Shown here: positions 23,293 to 34,283 of the stretch, one piece after another | Position numbering within the stretch: the first letter of the stretch is position 1 | Layout of the letters: every line of letters begins with the position of its first letter | Source of the DNA: Cladobotryum mycophilum | Taxonomy: Eukaryota > Ascomycota > Sordariomycetes > Hypocreales > Hypocreaceae | DNA length: 64,000 nt | Direction of reading: 5' to 3' | Assembly (NCBI GenBank): GCA_036429605.1 | Contig: JAVFKD010000016.1 | Coordinates: 1,922,001 to 1,986,000, forward strand | The notes under the pieces: model-generated | Database searches by the model: none | The model's input: the letters and a program-made list of their open reading frames with translations, nothing else | What the model was told of the DNA's origin: nothing | Made by a program: the position numbers and the translations under genes

Positions 23293-26200
23293 AAGTCCAG
23301 CAATGGATATATGAGCTATCATAAACAGAGTTCAGAATGTGGTGCCTGGTTGAAATTCGGCTTGATCAGTGAGGAATGAGAGGTTATTATGAGGTTCCCG
23401 ATTGACTCGGCTTGTCTTACAATACCATTGAAGTTTACCGTCTTTGAGATCTGTCTTTGTATCTGATATGCTATTTGACCCTAGAACTGATGTTAATTCC
23501 GACGTCCACTTCAGAGTTGCCTACAATCCAAGATTGCTACCGCTGTTAACCCAGATCACATATGTTCCTCTCTACACATATTGGGTTGAACTCTCGTTAT
23601 CCCGCTGTTTGGGCCGGAGGCTTGACAACTTGGAGGTTACAATGTCAGCCCAACACTAATGTGCTTTTGTCAATGATGATGGGTTTTATGCGATATGATC
23701 ATTGCATGCTTTATGTCTGAATTACTTCATTTTTCTTGTCCCCTCGTGACGACAGAGTTCGGCACATCGCTGATTCAGGGATGCCCTCAACACAAATGCC
23801 AAGCAGCCACTACGTCAGTAACGGCCCCCAACATGGCGTCGTTTTGCACGCTGTTGGTCGCACCCTCACCAAGAATGTCACCAGTCGATTTTCGGATTCC
23901 TGCCGCTTCTTTGTTTCATGTGGGGGTTTTTGGGGCGGCGAGAAGTATCCGGGTCAATTCAAATCGGTGCCTTGTTGGGGGGCGAAGCCACACCGTCAAG
24001 CCAAGATGCAAGTTCGGCAAAGAGACGCCCCCCAAAAAGGAGGAGGGCTTGCACAAGTTGCGATTTGAGATATTTCTCTGCTTGAATGTTACCTGCGAAG
24101 TTGTAAGGCGGCTTTTCGTATGCACGTTCGTTCTACTGATATCCTGGGGGCTGCGGAACGGCAAGACACGGGACGGCTGTGTGTGTATCAGAGCGCATGC
24201 CGCACTGCAGATGATTACCTTCTTTCTAAGGTACTCCGTATAGTATTATATATGCTGCGTGTGTCAGGTATTCTGACAGCAACCAGTTTTTGTATTTTTG
24301 TGCATATGACAATCCTTCAGTGACGTTGTGAATGCAGAATGTCAAGGACGGACCGACTGGGGTATATCTGATAGGATACCAGAGCCGCGGTTGCGTGGAT
24401 GGGATGAGGTGATTGGTAATGGGGAGAGGCTGATGATGAACAGGGACGGTCATGTTTGCATGTGCTGCATGTGAACCCCACATCAAGGCCAGACGTGGTG
24501 TGATGGTCACGGCGCTTGCCAGGATAATGAGTGGTATAGATGTTGATGATGCGGTGAGGTCTAGATTCTTCATGATGAAGCGACGAGTCCCGTTTTCCGT
24601 GGTAGCACTGGCTTACAAAGTAGGAAGTTGCCCAGTGAGTGACAGGAACTTCCAAGTTCGTTATCATGTGCTTGACGAGTACAATTGTTGGCCGGCAGAG
24701 AAGCTGCAGCATGATCCAGATAACGTTGGTTTGTTTGCATGGGACTCCTTGGCAGCTCAATTAATTATAATTTATTGGAATAGGAGGCTGGTGGCAAAAG
24801 GTTGCCAGGTTTGCATATTAACACTTGCTGGGGAGTATAGCCAGCTGCCGGTTAGGCCTCTGGCCTCCTCTCGCAACACCAATGCTCCCCTCCCTCAGGT
24901 TCATGTAGCAGAGTAGCATTTCATGGAGATGTAATAAGCGCCGCCATGCAGGCTCTAGTGGATGGGTTCGCCCAAAGTTCCTCGAATAAACCAGGGTATT
25001 TGGTATTTTTGGTCACCATTTTGCCAATGGTTGTGGTGCTGCTCGTCCGGAAGCCACGTTTTCTTTCCCTTGGCCTCCCCCCATCCATCCCAATCCATCC
25101 ACATCTCCACACACACACCACACTACGCCAACCCTTGGACAACACCGAGGCGTTCGGACAGGTACGGAATCGTACTTGTACATGCAAGTCGTCGCAAGGC
25201 AAGCTTGTGTGGATTTCTTGCTTTTGTGCCAAGCCACATATGGCCATGGGGCGGGAATGCCTGACTCGGTAATCGAAGCGATGATGAGGAAAGGAGGAAA
25301 TTGATGAGTAGGTAAGAAGAGGAGAGAAGGGGAGAGGAGAAGAAGTGATGATGCTTCTGGAGGCATGTGCGCGAAACGGAAAAGAATAACGGCGGGCCCA
25401 TCCATATCATAATTATCATGGTGGTCAGGAAAGAGCCAACAAGTCGGAAACAAGACATGCTAGCGCTAATGAATATTAATTATCACTAGAGCAGGCAAGG
25501 CAAGAACAAGATGCTGTCACATCCATCCATCCATCCATCCATTTGCCATGAGGTACGGTTGCACTCCGTACTCCATACTCTCAGGAGGGAGAGGGGGATT
25601 GTTCTCTGGCGTCATCTCTGGCCGGTTCTCTTACCGGCTAATCTCTCAAAAGGGTGATCGCTGACGACGGTGGGTTGAATGAGGCGTTCTGGCCCTTGGA
25701 AAATTGCTTGTAATGGCCAAGATAAATGACAACTCCATATGAATTGACTTTTTCATCTTTCACTAGCCGGTCTATAATACGGAGTACCATGTATAAAATT
25801 ACCCCAGTCTCGGGGACAGCTGAACCTGTACTCCGTAATTACCTTGGTAGTAGTACATATGCTCTTACGATCGACGATGGATGTACTTGTACACTGACAG
25901 TTAGATTGGTAAGACTGGGGGGAGAGAGAGAGAGAGAGGGAGAGACATGTATCATTTTTCTCGATTTTGTGTCACACGACAGATCCAACAAGAGTAGCAT
26001 TATGACGCCCGTTGGTCAGTATGGATGATATCCTTGGGACGTTGTCGATTTACTACCACCACCTACTGGTAGGAGGTATGTATCTTGGCAGTGATGCGGG
26101 CCTGTGATGATGAAGCCACAAGACAGTCAAAACTCGTTTAAAATCTGGCAAAATTTTTTTTTTTAAATAAAAGAGTCCAATCGGTAGAGAGAAAGAGGAT

Positions 26201-26661
26201 ATGATATCAAAGCTGCTATCAAGAGAAAATACATGTATGGACCATTTTTAGAATTGGCGACTTTCCTCAATTGCCTATCCACTTCCTTACACAACAGAGA
26301 CATGCAGGACGTTAGGAATCAGGCGGCCAACGCCGCAATGCTACAGTAACAGCACCTATTATGGTTATGATAAATATGGACGCTTCCGTATCTGAACCAA
26401 CGGTAAGATGCTGCACAGACAAGAGAGACAGTGCTATCATGATGCAAGGCGAGGCAAACAAAGCCTCGATCTTGTTCATCCTTTGATCCTCGTACTACTT
26501 AGTAGCTACCCATCATCATCGTGATTATTTTAAGATTTTATAGAATTGCCTCAGCCCCCTTTCTTTCCCTTTCCCTTTGTTTGAATGCCTAAACTGTGCT
26601 GCTGTTCCATTCCCCAACAATTTTAATTCTCGTACTATTTTTTTCGGCTTGGTCACCTTCT

Positions 26662-26698
26662 CCTCATCATCCTCCTCCTCCTCCTCCTCCTTCTCCTC
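26662..26698. repeat. (CCT)n microsatellite
   Basis: A tract of CCT units with one interruption, directly visible. Confidence 0.85.
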
Positions 26699-27509
26699 AT
26701 CCTTTTTTCCCCTCCCCCACAATGACGGACGGACAGGCAGCACGAGCACAAGCACGAGCACAGGCTTTTGACAGTGCGGTTTTGCAGTTGCTAGTGCAAA
26801 TGGAAAAATCCATCATCCAACCCAGAGGATCCATCCATGCATCCATTTCTTTCTTAGCCTCCCCCAAGCCACTGTCTAGCCTTACCTGTCGTCCCTCGTA
26901 CATACAGCACTAAAACGATTCTGGCCTTTGAACAGGGGGGTGCTTCGGTGCCAACCAACGCCTAATGACTAAACCCTCCACTCCCCATCCCATGAATGAA
27001 GGCCCTCCCCCACCACCCATGACACAGGACAGGATGCCACGCGGGAGAAAAAAAAACACTGGATCAGAGCCTATGACAAGGTAATTACTAACACCCGAGA
27101 AGTAGACAGAAAGAAGGGAAATAGATGGATATAAAAGAAACAGACAGATATGAGAGAAACAGACGGAAACGGTAGAAACAACAGAAACCAAGAGACATAA
27201 TAGCTACGAATCTGTATATCATGTTCAGTGTTCCGGTCTGGTGTTTTATTGTCCACCCCTTGGATGCCTTGTAAGCCCTTCCAGGTTCAATTTTAGGGGC
27301 TCCTTTAGCAACTTCAGGGCCCTGGCTCTCCACTGGCGGGGCCGCCCAGAGGTCGCAGATAGCGGGCTACTGTAAGACTGGGGGTTCCAGAAACCACTGG
27401 GCCTTTTCTTATTCTGGCACGTAACCACTTCTCCACTGCACGCTGCTGCACCTTTGTTTCTGCACTTCCGCGTCCTAATCCTACTATACTTTCCCACCAC
27501 CACCTTCCA

Positions 27510-27543
27510 CTGACTGTCTGTCTGTCTATCTGTCTGTCTGTAT
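27510..27543. repeat. CTGT tandem repeat
   Basis: About eight CTGT units, one changed to CTAT. Confidence 0.85.
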
Positions 27544-28048
27544 GCATGTAGTCTGTACCTAACCTTCAGCTCCAAACTCAACCCTTCTTAACCTACTCTC
27601 TAGTCTACTTCTGTTTGTTCTCTCTTCCATTCCTACTCTTCCGCACTCCTCTCTCTTTCTCCCTCTCCCTCCATCATCGACAAATGCTGCCGCCTAGATT
27701 ACCAGCTTTACCGTTCGGCGTCATTTGACCGAATCTACGCGGCGATACCGGTTGCGTCCACACCCGCTCGCCTCAAGTCGTCCTGACCCGACAAGGCTCC
27801 ATCTAACAACCAGGCTACTCTCGTCCTGTTTTCGGTTCCCCAACAAGTTCCGATCTCTAACTTCGATCCTCAAATTTTATCCTTTGCCTCCCTCAATCCG
27901 AATGAATCCCGAAATTCACTACAATCGACTTCGCTGAGCAGTTGCTGCGCAGCTCTGGCTGCTTACCCTCCGTTCCCGGCACTGCTTCTCACCTTCTGCA
28001 TCCCCACCCAAAATACGAATACAATCGCAATAGCACATACCTACCAAG

Positions 28049-30532
28049 ATGGCTGGCTTCTTCAACAAGATAAAGGGCTCCGGCGCGGTATGTTTTAATC
28101 ATATGTTGCACCATTGGCCTGCCCTTCAGCTTGGTTGCTCGCAAACTCCGAATCTCACGCGCCCCCCAGGAAGCTCAAGTTGCTGACAAAATGCCTCTTC
28201 ATAGCCCTCGACAGCGCAGGCGACAAAGGATGTGGCGCTCAAAAAGAAGGACGAGACTGCTCCCGAGTTGACTCCGCTAGAAAGGATGCTTGTAAACGCC
28301 GGTCCGTTGCGCGAAGACGGGACAGACAGGTTCTTTGGCTTCGAGAATGTATGTTGACACAATATTCCTACATTCCCCATCGTCCTCTTCGTCGCAACTA
28401 TGATACTAACATGAATTGGCAGTTTGGCAATACTTGGTACAGACTAATCGGTTCTTTCTTGGGAATATCGCATCATTGACAAAATATTGTATAGCTATTG
28501 TAACTCCATTGTGCAAGCCCTATTCTACTCCGATCTCTTCCGCGACAGCGTCATCAATTACCCATCATTATCGCCATTAGACACGCCCAACGGTATTCGA
28601 CCCATAGTTAATGTTACGATCCGCCCTCCGATGAATCCCACTCCCCCAAATCAGCAGAAGAAGAAGGACCCAATCAAACCTAGACCCGGTATAACCATAC
28701 CACAACCGAGTCCTGGCCCAGGAGCTGTTCGACCAGAAGACAAACCCGATACACCCGAATACAAGAAGAAGCAGGCTATGATCAAGGGTCCCATTTTGGA
28801 ACTGGCGCAGGAGAATTCGCTGTCCTACGGCATGGACGAGTGCACGTTTACCGGCCTCAAAGATATATTTTTGGCAATCCAGCAAAGCAACGCTAGAACA
28901 GGTGTCCTAAGTCCCCAGCGCTTTCTCGAGATCTTTAAACGGGACAATGAAATGTTCAGGAACTCGATGCACCAAGATGCGCACGAATTCTATGGCCTCG
29001 TCTTGAACGACGTCATTGCCAATGTTGAGTCAAATGCCCGGAGGATTCAGGAACGATTAGATGCAAAGAGTCAGAATGGTCTCGTGCAGTCGGTAGAAAA
29101 CGCCTTGGGTTCTGCATTTATGAGCAACGCAACTGGCTACCGGACTCCTGGAACCGGTTGGGTTCATGATATCTTTGAGGGACTCCTGACGTCGGAAACA
29201 AAATGCCTGACATGCGAGACGGCATCCCAGAGAGACGAAACATTTCTCGATCTTTCCATTGATTTGGAGGAGCATTCCTCTGTTACGGCGTGTCTACGGA
29301 AGTTCTCTGCCGAGGAGATGCTCTGTGAGCGAAACAAATTTCATTGCGATCATTGCGGAGGATTACAGGAAGCGGAAAAGAGAATGAAGGTCAAACGATT
29401 ACCCAAGGTGCTGACACTGCATTTGAAGCGGTTCAAGTATACCGAAGACTACAGCCGCCTTCAAAAGCTATTCCATCGCGTCGTATACCCGTACCATCTC
29501 CGCATGTTCAATACGACTGAGGATGCCGAAGATCAGGATCGGCTGTACGAGCTGTATGCGGTTGTTGTACACATTGGCGGAAACGCCTACCATGGCCACT
29601 ACGTATCCATTATCAAGACAAAGGACCGTGGCTGGGTCTTGTTTGATGATGAGATGGTTGAGCCTGTTGATAAGCACTTTGTGCGAAATTTCTTTGGTGA
29701 TAAACCCGGCATGGCTACGGCCTATGTTCTCTTTTATCAAGAAACAACGTTTGAGAAGTTCAGGGAAGAACAAGAGAGAGAAGGCATGGAGGAGGTCAAA
29801 TTGGCTACTCAGGCGGCCAACGTAGCGCAGACCGAGAATGGGGACAAGTCGGACGCTACTCCTCTGAAACGGCAAGCTACACAACCAATGCCGACTACAC
29901 CACATTCGGAGCAAGAATCCTTGGTAAATCTGGCGCATGCAAATACTGCTCCTGGCCTAGCCGCGCCAACACCACCAATAAGCGAACCAACCACGAAACC
30001 TTTGACGAACGGCACTCCTCCAACCGGAGTCCCGAACGCAGGGTTGACGGGAACAACCATAACCAAGGTTGAAGCAAAGACAAAAGAGGAGCTCAGGCGC
30101 GAAAAGAAGGAACGCGAAGCGGCAGAAAAGGCTGCCGAGAAGGCTGCTAAGCTAGCCGGAAAGGAGAAGGAAAAACAAATAAAAGAAGAAGAGAAGAAGC
30201 GCAGGGAGGAGCAGCTCAGGGCGATTCAAGCACGTAGGGTAGAGCAAGAAGAGCTCCAGAAAGTTCTCGACGCCAGCAAGAAGTCAGCGGCACATGAAGA
30301 GACATCAAGGAAGAAGGATGAGAACGGGACCAACTCGTTTGGGTTTCTCGATCGATCAAAAAGGGGGAGCAAGTCCATGTCCAAGAGAAGTTTCAGTTTT
30401 TTCAACAAGGACAAGAATGGTCCTCCACCAGAAAACGCCGTTAATGGCGACGCTCCAGAAAAACAGGACAAGGTCAAAAGTCGACTCAGCATGGGCCTTG
30501 GGAGAAAGAAGAGCAGCAACATGCTCGCATAG
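28049..30532 (+). CDS. creB: Ubiquitin carboxyl-terminal hydrolase of the CreB/Ubp9-Ubp13/USP46 group
   Basis: Four exons, 28049-28087, 28205-28348, 28423-28436 and 28495-30532, give 744 aa. The third exon is a 14-base microexon (F-G-N-T plus two bases), so the catalytic cysteine codon, residue 66 in G-N-T-C-Y-C-N-S, is itself split by an intron. The USP core continues with M-H-Q-D-A-H-E-F, two zinc pairs (C-L-T-C and C-D-H-C), the His box Y-H-G-H-Y-V-S (His434) and W-V-L-F-D-D-E (Asp 450/451). The C-terminal 290 residues are low-complexity, then a charged coiled coil (about 590-670), then a basic tail. In Aspergillus CreB works with the WD40 protein CreC in carbon catabolite repression; that role here is by family. 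Length and layout match CreB. Confidence 0.93.
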
Positions 30533-31493
30533 CATATGGGTTCGGTGTTTTCGGTTCGGTATCATGGACAGTGGACTCGTCTAAAACAGTAGGCTACCCG
30601 GTAGTCGAGGGCGAGGCGTGTACGATTCATGACGGGATATACATTGCGATTTTTTGTCACCACATGGAAAGAGAATGTCGGGGAGAAGAAGAAACAAAGC
30701 ATGAGAGGTCATTTTGCTTCATCTTCTGCTTCTCTTGTTTTTTGTTGATTCATTTTTTTTTGTTTTGGGATACGGCGCATAGTGGCATCCTCGGATAGAG
30801 CAAGTTGCGATATCCTGTTGGTTGGTTGATTGATTGATTGATTGATCAAGGGTTCAGCTGTATCGTGCCGCGGAGCTTTTTATACCTATACCCTCATGGT
30901 CCGCGTGAAACCATTATGTGATTGTCTTATTAGTTTTTCTCTTACCTTTGGCAAGGGTTGTAAAATAGCATTAGGGAAGGGCGACATCCATAAGAGGACG
31001 CCTAATGAGGATAACAATGTTTATATAAAGAGGATATTCATACTGATAATCTTTGATCTTGATAGTGCCTGTAAATGTTATGAAACGATCCATGGTCATG
31101 TCACTAAAAGTGTTTTCATATTGTGCTCCTGGGGGTCATATATTCATGCATCTGTAGTTGTAAGTCTCCTGAGATTGGGTGATGTATCCGGGCGATGGTT
31201 GTACCGCTCCGACGCGGTCGTGGAAACAGGCTCTCTCTCACACACAGCCTCACTTTGCGGTTACACGACAGCAACATTTGGATGAGGGGGAAATTGCTCA
31301 TATTTAAAGGGCAGAGACCATTTCCGATGGGTTCATCTTATTTTACAACTTGTTCATCTTGAATCATAGCCGTTTTTTTCTTCCTTCCCTACTCGATTGG
31401 AGTGAAAAATTGCCGCAAGTTTCCTGGATAAAGTGTTCTCTTCGTTTTAGTGTCTCTGGCTAGTAGACTGAAGCTTGTCTGAGCTTTGTCAAG
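30533..31493. other. Intergenic region between creB and ALG12
   Basis: No supported gene. A (GATT)n repeat at about 30827-30846 and T-rich DNA are seen. The open frame 30842-31285 on + (147 codons) shows no motif and is treated as chance. Confidence 0.6.
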
Positions 31494-33453
31494 ATGCATA
31501 TCACTGGTGAGTGAGGAGTGAACTTTGTGATCTCATCACAAAAAAACATCTTTTTCCTATGACGGGCTTTGAAACTTATAACCTCGTCTTTTTATCTTTA
31601 CTCATCTCATATCTTTTCATCAAAGCTAATCGACTTTTTCTTTTTTTACTTCTCATAGACATCCCCCTCTTCGTCATCCCCTTTCTCCACCTCTTCGTCT
31701 CCCCTTACACCAAGGTAGAAGAGTCCTTCAACCTGCAGGCCACGCACGACATCCTCGTGTACGGCACGCCCACCAGCGACGCCGGCCCGCGCCTCGCGGG
31801 GACGTACGACCACTTCACGTTCCCCGGCGCCGTGCCACGCACTTTCGTCGGCCCCGTGCTGCTCGCGGGCCTGAGCCAGCCGGTCGTGGCGCTCGTGGGG
31901 TTCCGGCACGCGCAGATGGTGGTGAGGGCGGTGCTGGGGCTGTTCAATGTTGTTAGCCTTGTGGTGTTTAGGGGTGCGGTGGGGGAGGCGTATGGGGAGG
32001 GTGTCGCGGGGTGGTGGGCGGCGTTGATTGCGAGCCAGTTTCATTTGGCGTATTATCTTTCGAGGACGTTGCCCAATATGTTTGCCTTTGGATTAAGTGA
32101 GTTGCCCCCCCCCCCCCCCCCCTTTTTCTCTCTCTCTTTTCCTTTTACCTCTTCTTCTCCTTCTCCCCCTTCTCCTCCTCCTGCTTCTTCTTCATTACGC
32201 TTCAAGAGCAAAAACCCCTAACATAAAGCAACAGCTACCCTCGCCCTGGCATTCATCCTCCCCAAATCAGACCCCCGCAGGGCATTCATCCGCCGCAAGC
32301 AAGCCATCGGCCTCCTCGTCCTAGCCACCACAATCTTCCGCTCCGAGCTCGCCATCCTGCTCTCCACCACGGGGCTCTACCTCCTGCTCTCCAGGCAGCT
32401 ACCCCTCCTGACGCTCGTCGCCGTCTTCCTGGGTACCTTTGCCGCCGCCCTGCTGCTCTCCGTGCCCCTGGACTCGTACTTCTGGCAGAAGCCCCTGTGG
32501 CCTGAGCTCTGGGGCTTCTACTACAACGCTGTGCTGGGCTCGTCTTCCAACTGGGGTGTGTCGCCGTGGCATTACTACTTCACCTCTGCGCTTCCCCGGC
32601 TGTTGCTCAACCCGCTCGCCATCCCTCTCATCGTCGCCTCCCTGGCCCTGCCCGGAACGTCTCGCCAGGCACGAATCCTCGTCATCCCTTCCCTCCTCTA
32701 CATCGCCATCTACTCCCTCCAGCCACACAAAGAAGCCCGCTTCATATTCTACGCCATCCCCCCTTTACCGGAGCCGCCGCCCTCGGCGCAAACTACATCT
32801 TGCAGCGCTTCTCCAAATCATTCGTCTACCGCCTTGCGTCCTTGTGCCTGGTCCTCTCCCTGGCCGCCTCCTTCGCCGCTAGCTTCCTCATGCTCATGCT
32901 CTCCATGTATAACTACCCCGGCGGCGACGCCCTCTCCGTACTCAGCCGCGACATCCAGCACAACACTCCCCCCAACACCCCCCGCCTCGCCGTCCACGCC
33001 GACGTCCTCACCTGCATGACCGGCCTCACCCTCTTCGGCCAAAACCCCGCCGGCCTGCCCCTCGCCCTCGACCCAGCCCTACCCTCATCATCCCCCTCCT
33101 CCCCGGCCGTCTACTTCGACAAGACCGAAGACAGCAGCGCTTTGCAACACCACCTCTTCTGGCAGCAGTTCGACTACGCCCTGATGGAGGACCCTCTCCA
33201 GGTCATGGGAGACTGGGGCTTCGTAGGCCAGATATACGGGTACGACGGCGTCGAGGTCCTCAGACCAGGCCAAGTCCCCGCTGACGAAGCGTCCCACGGT
33301 AAATACGACACTCATGCCCTCGGACTCGGCGGCGCCGTCCGCGTCATACGGGCAGAAATAAGGAAATACACTGGTGGTTGGTGGATCGGCCCACGCATGG
33401 CCCTCCGAATCCACGTCATGAGACAACACAAGGAGGATGTAGAGAAGAAATAA
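31494..33453 (+). CDS. ALG12: ALG12 dolichyl-P-Man alpha-1,6-mannosyltransferase, frame shifted at a C run
   Basis: Three exons: 31494-31506 (13 bases), 31659-32096 and 32235-33453. A single base is missing within the six-C run at 32758-32763. With one more C the total is 557 codons (556 aa) and the frame passes from F-Y-A-I-P-P into F-T-G-A-A-A-L-G-A-N-Y-I. Without it, translation runs out of frame after P-P-L. GT22 signatures are the E-E-S-F-N-L-Q-A-T-H-D motif near the N-terminus, S-R-T-L-P-N-M-F-A-F-G, and H-K-E-A-R-F just before the shift. The protein is an ER multispanning enzyme that adds the eighth mannose to the lipid-linked N-glycan precursor. Exon 3 is very GC-rich. Intron 2 contains a C17 run at about 32105-32121. 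The tiny first exon is the least certain part. Confidence 0.85.
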
Positions 33454-34283
33454 ATAGACAAAAACCCTAGCAAATCGATCAAGAACAAAAAGAAAGTCTA
33501 GGTACTACCTAATCAGACGTTATATAGTCTCATCAATCAAGAGCATATCACAAACCTTTCGTCATCGCTAACTTCAAAACATCATGTGTATGTATATATG
33601 TGTACATATATATGAGAAAAAAATCTTCTCTTTTTTCATCCCCTACGTCTCACACAATGCATGGAATGCCAAGTAAAAACCCCCCAAAAAGAAAGGCAAT
33701 GCAACTGCATCCAATAAGGGTGTCACATGCAACAACAGAAAGAAGAAAAAGAGTTATTGCTCAACCATCCCAGGCTCAACTTTGTTCCCACCCCCCTTTC
33801 TCCTCATTTCTCCCCCTTTCATCCTATATACCAACGCCTTTAATACGCAACTTAACAAAGAGCATATGATTTTGCTTTTCCAAAAAAAAAAAAAAAGAAA
33901 AAGAAAAAGAGAAAAAAGGAACTATGTTGTTCACAGAAACAGTTATATACTCCCCCAACCCTCCGTGGGGAGGGCTGTGTTTTTTCAAACCCCAATGCAC
34001 ACAAAAACACCCTGATCATGCTCAAGCACTCCAAACTTTCACCGTAGCCACACGCCTTCGCTAAAAACAAAACAAAAAAAGGGCCCAGAAAAAGAGTCCA
34101 CCAATTCCGTGTGCGCAAAGTGATCCGGAAATGTGGCACATGTGCCCACTCGCTTTGGCCGCTAAAGGCTGAGTGAGATGTAGGTTGCAGAAAGAGTCAT
34201 GTTTTGCTGTGGCGGTATTTGAAGAAGCTATGTCATTGACATAACATGCGTTTGGAAATCTCCAGAAAACGCCATATAGAGCC
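33454..34283. other. Convergent 3' flank between ALG12 and adenylate cyclase
   Basis: No supported gene. It is A-rich with several poly-A runs (A14 near 33882) and a few possible polyadenylation signals on each strand. Confidence 0.6.

Larger units (their letters stand above)
23293..28048. other. 4.8-kb gene desert between the phosphate carrier and CreB
   Basis: No supported gene. The longest open frame (24452-24916, + strand, 154 codons) has no recognisable motif and is treated as chance. Three exact TACTCCGTA/TACGGAGTA copies (24232, 25778, 25829) and two TACTTGTA copies (25173, 25884) lie here. Simple repeats are CATC units near 25519-25540, a GA tract at about 25921-25938, (CCT)n at 26662-26698 and CTGT units at 27510-27543. 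From about 27580 the sequence is pyrimidine-rich and is likely the long leader of the deubiquitinase gene. Confidence 0.55.

Noticed and set aside
24452..24916. 154-codon open frame on the plus strand in a desert
   Set aside because: No recognisable motif, mixed composition, no clear promoter or intron signals; consistent with chance.
30842..31285. 147-codon open frame downstream of creB
   Set aside because: Starts inside a GATT repeat flank and shows no family feature; chance is likelier.
31559..31658. ALG12 start at an in-frame ATG inside intron 1, giving a hydrophobic N-terminal extension
   Set aside because: The stretch is flanked by a good donor (GGTGAG) and acceptor (CTCATAG) with a branch-like site, and the spliced start is closer to family length. 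It is not fully excluded.
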